This document shows, piece by piece, positions 43,210 to 53,898 of a DNA stretch of 64,000 nucleotides (its first letter is position 1; every line of letters starts with the position of its first letter). Below the pieces are notes generated by a model that was given only the letters and a program-made list of their open reading frames with translations, was not told the DNA's origin and searched no databases. The position numbers were made by a program, and so were the translations under genes. The DNA is from Choristoneura fumiferana (lineage: Eukaryota; Arthropoda; Insecta; Lepidoptera; Tortricidae). The stretch covers positions 5,993,483 through 6,057,482 of the forward strand of contig NC_133493.1 in NCBI RefSeq assembly GCF_025370935.1. The letters are read 5' to 3'.

Positions 43210-44908
43210 CCTTATATAGTACGGTAATTACTTGAAATGAGAAAATATTTCATTAATTTTACTAGTACATACTTACATGGTACCTAAATGATAATCAATT
43301 GACCTTCTTTCAAGTATATTTAAAAAAGCTTTGAGCTATAAAAAATGGCTCCTTTTACTGACGTAGAAGCAGACCAAAAAAGAGTTGACGAAACGACGTG
43401 ACACATTTGGAAGAAATCAAATGGCAAGAGTAAGCTCTTGACAGAGTCGACTGGCAGAAAAAGAGAGAGAGAGGGACACGCTACCTCCTGCCACTTAATC
43501 CAAGAATTGTCCGATTATGCTTCCATTAGTCGAATGCACCATTGTTCAGGGAACTAACAAGTTTGCATTGAAACAACTCATTGTTCCCATATGTACAAGC
43601 ATATGAAAAAGTGACAATTAATCGCAACATGTGGAAGCGAAAGGGGAGAACTGGAACATTTTTTGTTCTAGAAAACACGGGAAATTGCTACTGGTAATGG
43701 TAGAGTGAGATTACGGAACGCTATCCGCGCTATTCATAGTTTTTGTGGTGCTTTTTATGTCAGCTGCTGATGGAGATGATTGTAGAGTTTGATGTGTGAT
43801 GTGTTCTTATATTTGAAGTAGTTCGTTTTGTGTGCCATGCGTGCCACAAAACATTACGACCGAATTTGCTGGCAGATTCGCGTTGTCATCATTTATATAA
43901 ACCATTATCTCTCATATTTCGTTTCCTAAAATTGCTGTTTTACCAAATAAAGCCAAAACACTAGACATTGGCAACATGGACAAAGCGATTATTTGTTTTA
44001 AAACTAACTGATATTCTGGCATTATTACTTTAATATAATGAGCGGCAGAAAATCAGTGGGCCAAATTTTCTGCGGCTGAGTATATTTATTATTGTTAGCC
44101 TATTCCGTCCCACTGCTGAACAATGTCGCTAATCGAGACTCTAGCTCCTATTGTAAATTATACCGATTATTCTTTCAATTTCGGCAAATAAACTACTTCT
44201 TCTTCTACTTCAATTTCTGTAGTGTTCAAAGCGTGCAATCAATTTCCGTATGTTAGTGATACACACTTGTAATAATGAATCACAATACGGTATTTGACAA
44301 CTCCTGATTTTGCCATATTTTAATATTATTATGAAAATATAGATATACAGATAGTGTTTAGCGATGAGAAAATTTAAATCGGTTGAAAATTGGAATTATC
44401 TTTTCTCTATGCAGCAAGTATGGCGGTACTGGCGTGTGACGTCATATGCCAGTATGTCTTTTTCTGTCTAATCTTGAATTTCAAACCTTTATAACTTTGT
44501 TATTTGTAAAGGTAGCTTAATAATTGTTTTTCTATTCGATAACAGGCATTGTGTAGTTTTAATTTATAAAACATATACAAATTTATTTTCACTTTTTTTA
44601 CCAATTTGCTGTTAAAACGGCAATAGGGTGAATCAACGTCTTTTGGGTCTCTTTTAAAATTATAATTATATGGACCTGCCTACAATTTACTGAAAGTTAG
44701 GAGTTTAAGGCAATTCCTTCATGGCTCATCTTCTACGCAAACTAGTATTATATATGGCAAACATTTTTCTAAGAAAGTGTATCACTGATGATAAGGGACA
44801 GAATAACAACACTAAAAATTTGATTAACCCAATAAACACTGTATAAATTTTAGCTCTCTATCTACCACGGTTCTTAACATTGATCCCTGTGACAGAAAGC
44901 TAGCTATA
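43210..44908. other. mostly unannotated sequence
   Basis: 44093-44126 (ttgttagcctattccgtccc, actgctgaaca) is a minus-strand SINE I or RTE tail scrap. The remaining 1.6 kb show nothing; an (AG)n run is at 43461-43473. Confidence 0.4.
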
Positions 44909-45058
44909 ATTTCTTTGCTTACCCGCGGCGTATGATAGCTAAGTTTATGCAAGATATATGCGTATTCATGCAGTTCCTCCACCTCCACACTGTAAAAACA
45001 CACATATCTTGCATAAACTTAGCTATCATAGGGTCGCGGGTGAGCAAAGAAATTATTT
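44909..45058. mobile_element. foldback family F1, short palindromic copy
   Basis: Both arms present, centre deleted: ctttgcttacccgcggcg, gctaagtttatgcaagatat and cacatatcttgcataaactt, agctatcatagggtcgcggg, tgagcaaagaaat. About 150 bp. Compare 51495-51850. Confidence 0.85.
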
Positions 45059-45344
45059 TAGTTCATGGATACTATCGTTAGTAACAGCGTACAGATGTTG
45101 TAATGATTAATGTCTTCGTATTTAATTTGTTTTTACTTAACTAACATACTGAAGTTTTTTGAAGCTGATTCAGAAAGAAAGATAAATACGAACTTATCCG
45201 ACAAAATAAGAGAGAAAAATATATTTGTATTTATTTGCTATCGTAATTAAATTCCTTGTTTCGAACATAATTTAAACTGTATTGTTAGTTTTATTACTCT
45301 TTAGTTACTAAGCCATGTCTTTGTTTTGAAGAATAAAGATTATA

Positions 45345-45371
45345 TCTACCTATCTATCTATCTATCTATTC
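45345..45371. repeat. (TATC)n microsatellite
   Basis: Six or so TATC units after gaagaataaagattata, probably the tail of a decayed LINE. Confidence 0.8.
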
Positions 45372-45383
45372 ACTAGATCTGTA

Positions 45384-45733
45384 GCGTCTGTTAGTGATGG
45401 TTGACTCGAGTTACTAACTCGAGTTAACTCGAGTTGGGCTTTTTTTAGTTTAATTTACTTTAGTTAGTATAACTCTCCCAATACATTATAAATAATTAAT
45501 ATAAAAAATGAAAGAATTGAAACATAAAAATATCATTTTATTTGTCGGCTCCATTTTTTTAAAACTATTAGTGCGAATGTGAGGGAATAAATTGGTAAAA
45601 ACTTTGAAAAATCTCTATGTTTCATCCAGTTAACACGAGTTGTGTAAATCGAGTTCAAACCGAGTTAAGTAAATTTTAACTCGAGTCAAATCGAGTTTTG
45701 TTTTTCCCGAGTTGGCACATCACTAGCGTCTGT
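45384..45733. mobile_element. hAT-type MITE with 8-bp duplication
   Basis: Element 45392-45725 (334 bp) begins tagtgatg and ends catcacta, between perfect gcgtctgt copies at 45384-45391 and 45726-45733. The 8-bp duplication and TAGTG ends are typical of hAT elements. Both subterminal regions carry clusters of aactcgagtt or cgagtt (about 10 in all), in both orientations; such clusters may bind transposase, as in other hATs. No ORF. Confidence 0.9.
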
Positions 45734-46970
45734 TTCGTTTGTCACCCCCGGATATGGAACGCTACAAGTGGTGTGTGTGAAAGCATAACTTGAGATAGAT
45801 GCGAGTAGTAGCTATTACTCCAATAGGTAACTGACCAGTGTCAATGCCAGTCTGCGAGCGTAGTTAACCTTGACCACAGCCTTGACCGACGGCAAAGCGA
45901 CGCGGCTTGTGTACTATTTAGTCTATCAATACTCATTCCTTCTTGCACAGCAAATAAATAAATAAATAATAATAAATAAATATCATCAAAACTTTTTGAT
46001 GAACCAACTAATCTAATAATTACCTATTAAAATACTATTAAAATTATCAACACAACGGAAGACCAAGTCGCAAGAATTTTGATCACGATAGATCAAGTAT
46101 CGGTATTGTCTTTGGTTTTTAACCCTGAGCATCATCTATTTTAATAATAATTGTCAACGCGGTAATGAGGAAAATTTACCTAGTTTGACGTCACTTAACA
46201 TAGCTCATCGCTACCTTATAATTAAATCTGTGAACAAACCATTAGTAAATATTACATAGCTTGATTGCAAACCTTATCGGGCACAGCATGCAACGCCCCG
46301 AGATATTTCACTACATTGTAACTTGTATTAATGCAGCTATTCCAACAATGTGGCCAGTTGCGAAGCTATTTTGTTTTCGAAACATAAACGTTTTAGTGCC
46401 TGAGTTCTTATATTCCTTTCCTTGCAACAGAATTATCGAAAACAATTATGCAGTAAAAACTTTTCGAAAAATGTTAAATTATTATGCTTGGGTCAATGAA
46501 AGTTTTAAAATTCTGACTGATTTTTTTTGGTACATAAACATTTTACTTTTTTTAAATTTTTAACTCCTTGGACAGGAATGGAATCATAAAAAAATGTCTG
46601 TGAACGAACGGAAAAGATGAGTAGTGTATGTAGAAAAAGATGAGTATCTTGTCTGTTACGAAAATCGACGAATATTTCCATGAATTTTATCAGGTTCATA
46701 ATTTTTATTAAATCTGGAATAATTGACAAAATTTACGTTGATTTTTCCAATATCTTCGTAAGAAACATAGAGGTAATTTTTCGCAATAAATGAATTAGTG
46801 AAATTTTGGTTCATGGACATTTAATTATTGTCGCTTTTCGTAATACACAAGATAGTAATTAGGAAAGTGTCCGAACTGTACCTGAATACGTTATTATTGC
46901 GTTGTTCCAAATTTGCCAACAATAAAATAGTGCATTGTAGGTACAAAATAAAACACAAAAAAATATTCTT
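45734..46970. other. unannotated sequence
   Basis: An (AAAT)n/(AAT)n run at 45954-45984. A 100-codon ORF (46261-46563) is AT-rich without a motif. Otherwise nothing. Confidence 0.35.
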
Positions 46971-46971
46971 A

Positions 46972-47760
46972 AATAGTAGATTGTACAGCCGAAGAAGCCG
47001 GGTGGCCTAGTGGTTTACCTATCGCCTCTCAAGCAGAGGTCGTGGGTTCGAACCCCGGCTCGCACCCTGAGTTTTCGAAATTCATGTGCGGAATTACATT
47101 TGAATTTGACACGAGCTTTGCGGTGAAGGAAAACATCGTGAGGAAACCTGCACAAACCTGCGAAGCGATTCAATGGTGCGTGCGAAGTTCCCAATCCGCA
47201 CTGGCCGCGTGGGAACTATGGCCCAAAGCCCTCTTTTTGAGAGAAGGCCTGTGCCCAGCAGTGGGACGTATATAGGCTGGATGGATGATGAGATTGTACA
47301 GCAAGAGCATAAAACGAGCCATTTTACCCGAGGCGTTCATATAGCTACCCGAGCCGGTACGGCGAGGGTGGATAGACACGTCGAGGGGAAAATGGGCTTA
47401 ATGCTCGAGTTTTACACTCTGCTTTTCACTTCGATGGCGAAGAAATGAAATAGCAACAGTGGAAACAATGATTCACTTTCTATGTACCTTTTATTTTTTA
47501 TGTATTATTATAATCATTCCATTATTTTAATTTTACTGATTTATTATGATTGATTTGATTGATTTTTAGTTTTATATAAATTAAAAAATATTTAAAAATA
47601 TATAGAAACTTTTTTGTTTGTGGCTGTTGACACCTGATTACCTTGGTCTTGAGTTGGTATTAGACGAAGATTTTATTTTATGCACTAGAGCATAAAAAGT
47701 CATTTTATGTCGCCTAGATACAGCATAAACAGGAACTTTACGAGCATGAGAAGTGAAAAA
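46972..47760 (+). mobile_element. repeat family X, copy 2 (with SINE)
   Basis: Outside the SINE it matches 8237-8685 closely: agtagattgtacag, gcaagagcataaaacgagcc, agacacgtcgaggggaaaat, tgcttttcacttcgatggc, and end gagcatgagaagtgaaaa. Slightly longer, with acccgagccggtacggcgag. Confidence 0.85.
46979..47302 (+). mobile_element. SINE type I with 12-bp duplication
   Basis: Body 46991-47290: gtggcctagtggtttaccta, cgtgggttcgaaccccgg, cgaaattcatgtgcggaatt, gtgggacgtatataggctgg and atggatgatg. Perfect flanks agattgtacagc at 46979-46990 and 47291-47302. Its host is the very start of repeat X. Confidence 0.93.
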
Positions 47761-48369
47761 TTATGTTTTTATCACCTAAACATGTTTTATATTTATCATT
47801 CTTCTTCTAATTAAAAAACAACACTCTTGTCGGTGTAGGTAGCTAATATTTGTTTCTATATTTTCTCCACTCAGCGCAGCCTCCTTAACCTCTTTATACA
47901 ACACAACGGTTACTTTTTAGTTAGTTAGCGTCTAGTTCTTTCTCAATCTTTTTCCCCATAGTTTCGTATCAGATATTTATGCACGCTTGTTGTGTCTGAT
48001 ATTGGTTCTGGTGACTGTACATACTACCGACAGAAAAATTAAAATGGCGATATCTATGCTGAACGAAAATACTTACATACGTTGACATTTCTATTCGTCA
48101 TAATATTTAGTTCCGTGTGTAAACTTCGTTCTGTTTTTTAGTGTTGCCAACCACACCGACCCAGCTCACCCCGGTTGAAAGCTAATTTTAAACGTCGGTC
48201 GCATTTGTTTTTAAGAAAGACGTTTAAAACGACGTTAGACTAGTTTTCAGGAAATGAGAGAGCTAAACGAGTACTGGCAAAAAAATGGACGATGGCATGT
48301 GGTAGCTCGGTTGGTAGAATGTTAGTTTTTCAAACTTTTATTTAACTTGAAATGTCCGAATTGCAAGTA
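47761..48369. other. unannotated sequence
   Basis: Nothing recognised. Confidence 0.35.
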
Positions 48370-48680
48370 TAAGGGCCTACATAAGGTGACGCGGTTTGCA
48401 CGGAGCGGGTGGACGCGTATTGAAAAATAGTATGATAGTGCTGCTCATACTATTTTTCAACAGGACGTAGTTATGCAAACAGGAACCAACCCACGCCTCC
48501 CCCCAAAAAATGCACTAAAATACACCTTCTATCAACTCGATAGAGTGCATTTTAGTAACTTGTTGCATAGTTATCTCAATTTTGGGGGAGGTGTGTGTTG
48601 GTTCCTGTTTGCATAACTAAGTCTGTTATAGGCGTCCCCGCCTGCTCCGTGCAAACTGCGTCAGTGAGCGTAGGCCCTAA
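48370..48680. mobile_element. palindromic MITE with TAA duplication
   Basis: Element 48373-48677 begins gggcctac and ends gtaggccc; long mirrored segments follow inward (cggtttgcacggagcggg / ctgctccgtgcaaactgcg; atgcaaacaggaaccaac / gttggttcctgtttgcat). TAA at 48370-48372 and 48678-48680 suggests the PIF/Harbinger group. A smaller hairpin (gaaaaatagtatga / tcatactatttttc) sits in the left arm. Confidence 0.85.
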
Positions 48681-49251
48681 TGAGGGCTGAAATTAACTAT
48701 GGCAAATATGCGTTACGGGGCAATGAATGTCTGTGTTTTGAGACAGCTTTGTCCTCACTTTTTCCCGAACAAAACGGGACTACGCAACACTGTGGCATGC
48801 TCGATATTTTTATGGTAGGTAGAGTTATGGTAGATTTATTGGTGGAGTTATTTAATACTAGTGTTTAACCGCGGCTTCGCACACGTTAATCAGTAGATCC
48901 AGCAGATGAATTGACATTTAGGGACTTTTAAAAATTACCTTGGGAATTCCCGAAAATTAAATCGTGGTTTTCATTGAAGTTACATTAAAAACAATTATGT
49001 CAAATTTCATGACTCTAAGCCCAGCGGTTGTTAATTCGAGATTTTATCCCTATCCCGTAGGAATAGCGGAATAAAAAGTAGCCAATATTTTATTCCAGAT
49101 GTCCAGCTACCTACATACCAAATTTCATCCAAATACGACCATCCGTTTCAGCGTGAAGGAGTAACAAACATACTCACTCACTCACAAACTTTCGCATTTA
49201 TAATATTAAGTAGGATGATTTAAATGTAAATTTTGTTTTCTCGCCCGTAAT
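48679..49251 (+). mobile_element. MITE family M1, interrupted copy
   Basis: aatgagggct joins gaaattaactatggcaaat, so about 130 bp are lost compared with 23816. It continues through gcaatgaatgtctgtgtttt and ggcatgctcgatattttta, is cut at 48857 by a Helitron-like element, and resumes at 49216 (tgatttaaatgtaaatttt, gttttctcgcccgtaat). The right end is not clear. Confidence 0.8.
48858..49215 (-). mobile_element. Helitron-like element inside M1
   Basis: On the minus strand it starts tcctacttaatattataaat and ends ggttaaacactag, 358 bp. Its host neighbours are A and T; other M1 copies read aaatatgatttt at the same point, so the empty site is known and the insertion sits exactly between A and T. It also contains atttggatgaaatttggtat and caccaaat-free Rep-less sequence; no ORF. 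Confidence 0.88.
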
Positions 49252-49603
49252 ATTAACAAACTAACTACTTATCACTATCCAGGCAGGACCTTTGTCTATA
49301 GTGGCGCCAACTGGTGCGAGCGAAGAGAGTACAAGAAAGCATGTAAAAATTAGAACAATTAAGCTCGGCGTCAAGAACGTTAAACATTATGTCACTTATG
49401 AGAAATCGACGACACCATTACAAAAGTCATAATATAGTTAGGACACTAAGCCTTAGCAAGATGTAAATGCTGATAAAAATGTTACTTGTCCCCTGACTTT
49501 ATCTGCAAAGAATCCTTTTAACGCGGGCACACGAAAACTGTATAATTCTGCAATAAAAACTACCATAATATAATCTTTTATAGTGTCTCACTCTGTGGAT
49601 GCC
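49252..49603. other. unannotated sequence
   Basis: Nothing recognised. Confidence 0.35.
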
Positions 49604-49820
49604 TAGCAGCGTTTCCACCAGAGATGTGCGAGCATGTGTTACGAGGAATTGATTTTCGTTAACCAATAGAAACGCTTCATTTACCTCGCCTCGCTTCGCT
49701 CAGATGTTTCCACCAGAGATGTGCTGTGCGAGGATGTGTAAATAAAGAGTTTGTATTGGTTAATGAAAAACACATCCCTCGTAACACATCCACGCACATT
49801 ATTAGTGGAAACGCTGCTTA
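49604..49820. mobile_element. MITE family M2
   Basis: Inverted ends agcagcgtttccac / gtggaaacgctgct. Internal gatgtgcgagcatgtgttac mirrored by gtaacacatccacgcacat, plus a second tttccaccagagatgtgc at 49709. Flanking TA on both sides. M2 motifs recur around 10222-10570. Confidence 0.85.
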
Positions 49821-50065
49821 ATTATATTTATCACCATTGTTTGAGTACTTTAATCCAGAAAGCATAGCAAATAAGCAAATTTATACATATTCGTATTGGC
49901 CACGTGTCTTATCCAATGGTCTGGGCATTTAAGTCTGTCTTATAGGACGCTATCCGACACGGTGCCAATCTGCTGCTATGAATATGCACCGACACAAGGG
50001 CTTGCCACAAGGGGATGTTGAAAGCGGAGATGACAAAAAAATTAAAGTAAGAATTTTCGTTTCTA

Positions 50066-50212
50066 AAGCCGAGTTTAGACTTGCAAGAAAAATCCTGCAA
50101 GTTGCATTACATTGCGGCGCTCGATTGACCACTACAAACTCGTTGGCTTTACGGCCTTGCAATGTAATGCAACTTTCACGAGTTTTCTTGCAAGTCTAAA
50201 CTCGGCTTAAGG
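50066..50212. mobile_element. MITE family M3
   Basis: agccgagtttagacttgcaa (50068) pairs with ttgcaagtctaaactcggct (50188-50207); internal gcaagttgcattacattgc / gcaatgtaatgcaact. About 145 bp. A diverged relative is at 32068. Confidence 0.88.
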
Positions 50213-50265
50213 CTTGAAACCTAATCGCATTATGATGTTCGTGTTATTTGTACTAAAGCAATTAA

Positions 50266-50430
50266 TTTGCTCACCCGCGACCTTATGATAGCTACGTTTA
50301 TGCAAGAAATGTGTGTTCCTCCACTTCCATACGGTAAAAACACACACAAATCACACAAACCCATTGATTACCACCACCACTGCATAAACACACGTTTATT
50401 GCATACACGTACCTATCATAAGGGCAAAGT
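50266..50430. mobile_element. foldback family F1, shortened copy
   Basis: tttgctcacccgcgacctta, gctacgtttatgcaagaaat, acacacaaatcacacaaacc, then a decayed right arm (cacgtttattgcatacacgt, acctatcataagggcaaag). Confidence 0.8.
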
Positions 50431-50464
50431 AATTGGCATTGTTCACTTTTACTTACTACTCTTT

Positions 50465-50640
50465 TTAGGGTTCCGGAGCCAAAATGGCAAAAACGGAACC
50501 CTTATAGTTTCGCCATGTTTGTCTGTCTGTCTGTCTGTCCGTCCTTCCGCGGCTTTGCTAAGGGACTATCAATGCTAGAAAGCTGTAATTTTGCACGGAT
50601 ATAATATAATTATGTAAACTATACTTTATGCACTCCGACA
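50465..50640 (+). repeat. repeat family G1 fragment
   Basis: ttagggttccggagccaaaa, tggcaaaaacggaacccttat, gtttgtctgtctgtctgtct, ccgcggctttgctaaggga and aagctgtaattttgcacgga: the best match to 60840-60995, opposite strand. Confidence 0.88.
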
Positions 50641-50787
50641 GTTATCACAAAACCAATAATACATCATATTTTAAAATCCATCCAGGCGTTTCGGCTGCAA
50701 CAAGGACCTAAGAAATGGACATACATACCCACATACATACATACATACGCTCGAAAAACATAACCCTCCTTCGGGCAGTCGGGTAAA

Positions 50788-50852
50788 AAGTATGAGACTA
50801 TTGCACATTCCGTTCCTGGCACGTTCCTATTACGGTCATGGCATGACACGCT
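50788..50852 (+). repeat. repeat Y, second copy
   Basis: aaaaagtatgagactattgc, acattccgttcctggcacg, ttcctattacggtcatggca: similar to 8700-8715 plus 9050-9092. A (CATA)n run precedes at 50726-50748. Confidence 0.6.
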
Positions 50853-51309
50853 GTAGTATCTGATTAAAAGTAATCTCCTTTCTGCAAAGCTCCCTGGCAA
50901 CAGGCCGTGTTGAGCCGCATGAATGCCAATTGTTGTCCCAACATGCGCTGTTACCCCGCACTGCAATAGTACCAACGCTTACAATCCCTTCTGTATTGAC
51001 ACATATCTACATAATCCGGGGATAGACATTGTTAAAAGTAATGTATATGTAATAAATGATATTCTAATGATTTCCACTCCTCACTATTCGACACTAATGC
51101 TCTAAGTAGACAGGGCCTAATTGTGTCTATTCATTTTTTTTTTACTTTTATTTTTATGTTTTTTTGCATTTGCTAATTTGCGTGATCTTTGTGTGTATCT
51201 GTTTATCTATTTTGTGATAACTTTTTTGAACGACTTTCTTCTTGTTCTTCCCATTCCTCTCCTATCAGAGGTTGGACAACAACAAGTTGCAGGTGAACAA
51301 CTTTATCAC
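50853..51309. other. unannotated sequence
   Basis: Includes a T-rich block (51134-51170); an 85-codon ORF there (51121-51378) is low-complexity and hydrophobic by composition only. Confidence 0.35.
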
Positions 51310-51412
51310 AACATAAATCGTAGCCTAGTGGTTTGGCCTATGTTCTCTCAATTAGAAAATTGTGAAGGTGAATGTTAACTCGCATCTCAGTTTTTCTGAA
51401 TTCACATATTCT
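51310..51412 (+). mobile_element. SINE type I head remnant
   Basis: cgtagcctagtggtttggcc, tatgttctctcaa and ctcgcatctcagtttttct, gaattcacat match the head in order, with the B box decayed. Confidence 0.55.
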
Positions 51413-51494
51413 TTCCTGAGCACAAAAAAACAGTACAATAAGTTAACATATTTACAAAGTAATTTATTGAATCAGGCGTTGCTTTGCGGACGTC

Positions 51495-51850
51495 CATACT
51501 ATCAATGAACTAAAAAAAAACTTTGCTCACCCGAGACCTTATGATAGCTAAGATACAAAATATGCGCGTTCGAGCTTCAACCAGAGCTCATCTTTAGAGC
51601 AACACAAACCGTACACGTACCGTAACCGTAACCGTAGTCTATAACATCTGTAGTATGGTGTACGTTGTGTTGCTCTGAAAATGAGCTCTGGTTGTTCGTC
51701 AGTGTATTGTGGTGGTGATACATAGGTTTGTGTGATTTGTGGGTGTTCTTACAGTGCGGAGATGGAGGAACTGCATGAACACGCATATCTTGCACAAACT
51801 TGCTATCATAAGGTCGCGCGTGAGCAAAGAAATTATTTTAGTTCATAGTT
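51495..51850. mobile_element. foldback family F1, longest copy
   Basis: Arms from atcaatgaactaaaa / ttattttagttcatag inward: ctttgctcacccgagacctt / ggtcgcgcgtgagcaaag, then centre agagctcatctttagagcaa / gttgctctgaaaatgagctc. The right arm is complete; the left arm lacks the cctccacctccac part, so the palindrome is asymmetric. Near the centre is (CCGTAA)n, ccgtaaccgtaaccgtag. Confidence 0.88.
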
Positions 51851-52477
51851 ATAAAGACAAAATACAGGGTAGTCAACAAGCGGTCTTTTTGCTTCAAAGC
51901 AATCTCTGATAAATAAGATTTGAAAAAATAAACAGCTTCATGATAGTCCGGGAACTTCCCAATCGGCGATTGTAAATGAATAGCTTCAAACTAATAATTA
52001 TATATATCAAATTACGAAAGATTATTTAGAAAGCGTTCAGACCCTTCTATCTAATCATTGTTACGATGATTCGAGAAAAGAGAAATTTTTTCAAATAACT
52101 CAAAATTAAATCTGAATTTCCCTCTTCTCTGCATATTACAAACATTATCAAGTGCGATCGTGTAAGCGAGCATCGCATTGGGTTTTGTTGTGGCCAGATC
52201 GAAAAATAAAAAATCGGAGGTACAAATTACAAAGAGTTATGATATAACTTTTAATCGGTTTTCAAAATTCCTTATAGAAGTTTATCTGTACTGTACCTAA
52301 TAGGTTTAATTTTTTATGTTTTTACGTCAAAACTCCGTCATTTTTGAACCGGTTTGGAAGACAAGGCGAAACCACACATGAGTAAAAAAGTCGTCACGAG
52401 AGTTCCCTGCTAATTCTTAACCGACGATCATAAGAAGCATACCGGGTTTTAGAACGTAAAGTTATTTATTTATCATA
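51851..52477. other. unannotated sequence
   Basis: Includes aaaactccgtcatttttgaa (52328) of a type common to several moth repeats; no second copy here. Confidence 0.35.
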
Positions 52478-52605
52478 TTATCATCGTATCAGCCGTAAGA
52501 TATTCACTGTTGGACATGAGTCTCCTCCATTTTGCAGGTGGTAGGACCTTGTGCAAGGTCCGCTCGGATTGCTACCACCATCTTGCTCGCTAAGCCTCGA
52601 GTACT
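52478..52605. mobile_element. RTE tail joined to SINE III head
   Basis: Minus-strand RTE tail (tatcatcgtatcagccgtaa, gatattcactgttggacatg) followed directly by plus-strand SINE III (gcaggtggtaggaccttgtg, gctaccaccatcttgctcgc). Confidence 0.75.
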
Positions 52606-53189
52606 GCCTTTCGCAACGTAACATTTCAGGATTTATTTCAGGGCCCTCGTATAGAACCCTTTGGGTTAGGTTAGGTTAGTTTTATAATAATCCTGGAATA
52701 TTTACAGTTTCAGAAATATGAAACAGTTGGGAAATGAAAAGTTGCGAAATGAAACAGGTTGCCAAACGTTATTCGCCGAAACATTAGTTGTTTCGGTTAG
52801 AAACAGCCCGCAACCAGAGTGAACTAGCTTTTCATCACCTGCTTTTTACTGGGTCGTCCGTTCATCTTAGAATACTATAGCTAATACAGAGTAAGTGAAA
52901 CAGAATGTAGTTGAAAAGAGACACATCTAGAAAATTTGTTTTAATTTTGCATGCAAACTATGAGGTTTTTTCTACATCTGGCAACCCAGGGCTGCTCGTA
53001 AAAATGACAAATGAGCTCGCATTACGCCGCACACGGCGGCCGCATCGCTTAATGTGCCCTAATACTTATGAGTTTCGAATAACTTTTTATTTTGGCTGCC
53101 CACAGTCGAAATAGAATGAGAATACGCGAGTATATAGGTGTATTAATATTAATCTTGTTTGTTTTGATAATAGGTATTTAGAAAGAAAA
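52606..53189. other. unannotated sequence with TTAGG triplet
   Basis: ggttaggttaggttag (52669-52684) has three TTAGG-like units inside a segment shared with 26345. A 67-codon ORF (52911-53114) has no motif. Confidence 0.4.
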
Positions 53190-53192
53190 AAA

Positions 53193-53685
53193 GAAAGTAA
53201 TTTATTTATAACAGCAGTGACTCATTACACAGGTTAGAAAAAAATAGAAATGTATGTTCTTGCAGTTCCTCCACATCCACACTAAGACACACACAAATCA
53301 CACAAACTGGTCTATCACCCCATCATACTACACTGACGCGTTTCAAACTCAACTTGAGAAAATAATTTATTTATAACAGCACAAGACTCATTATACCGGT
53401 TAGAAAAAATAATGATAAGAAATTTATGTTTTGCAGTTCCTCCACCTCAAACTAAGAACACACACAAATCACACAAAACTGGTCTATCACCACCATCACA
53501 CTACACTGACGCGTTTCGAACTCAACCAGAGTTCATCTTCAGAGCAACACAACCATGCTACCTGGTGTTAGACACACAAATCATCTAAACATCTGGATAT
53601 AGCATGGTGAACGGTAGCATAAAAACACATTTCTTGCATTAACGTAGCTATCATAAGGTCGCAGGTGAGCAAAGCATTGTATTGT
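53193..53685. mobile_element. foldback family F1 with internal tandem duplication
   Basis: A block of about 165 bp (taatttatttataacagcag through cactgacgcgtttcaaactc, 53199-53353) is repeated at 53366-53522. The second unit goes on to agagttcatcttcagagcaa, ccatgctacc, and a right arm ending catttcttgcattaacgtag, ctatcataaggtcgcaggtg, agcaaag. Confidence 0.85.
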
Positions 53686-53888
53686 ATTGTAAAACTCTTA
53701 TTGTACATAAAAACACATGAAAATAACATAATACAGGATAATAAGATGTACAAAGGCGAACTTATCCCTTAAAGGGATCTTCCAGTTAAGCAAAGTAATT
53801 GTTTCAGTTAATTTTTTCAATTCAGTTAATAAAAGAGTATGTTAAAAAACCGGCCAAGAGCGTGTCTGAAACGCCTAAAATAGGAATC

Positions 53889-53898
53889 NNNNNNNNNN
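53889..53898. other. assembly gap (10 N)
   Basis: Ten N. The sequence before it (ggccaagagcgtgtctgaaa) resembles the start of G1 at 60318, so the gap lies in a repeat. Confidence 0.99.

Noticed and set aside
46261..46563. 100-codon ORF as a gene
   Set aside because: AT-rich codons, no motif, no splice context or bias.
52669..52684. TTAGG repeats as telomeric DNA
   Set aside because: Only three units, and part of the stretch is shared with 26345 as an ordinary repeat. TTAGG is the insect telomere unit but this is far too short.
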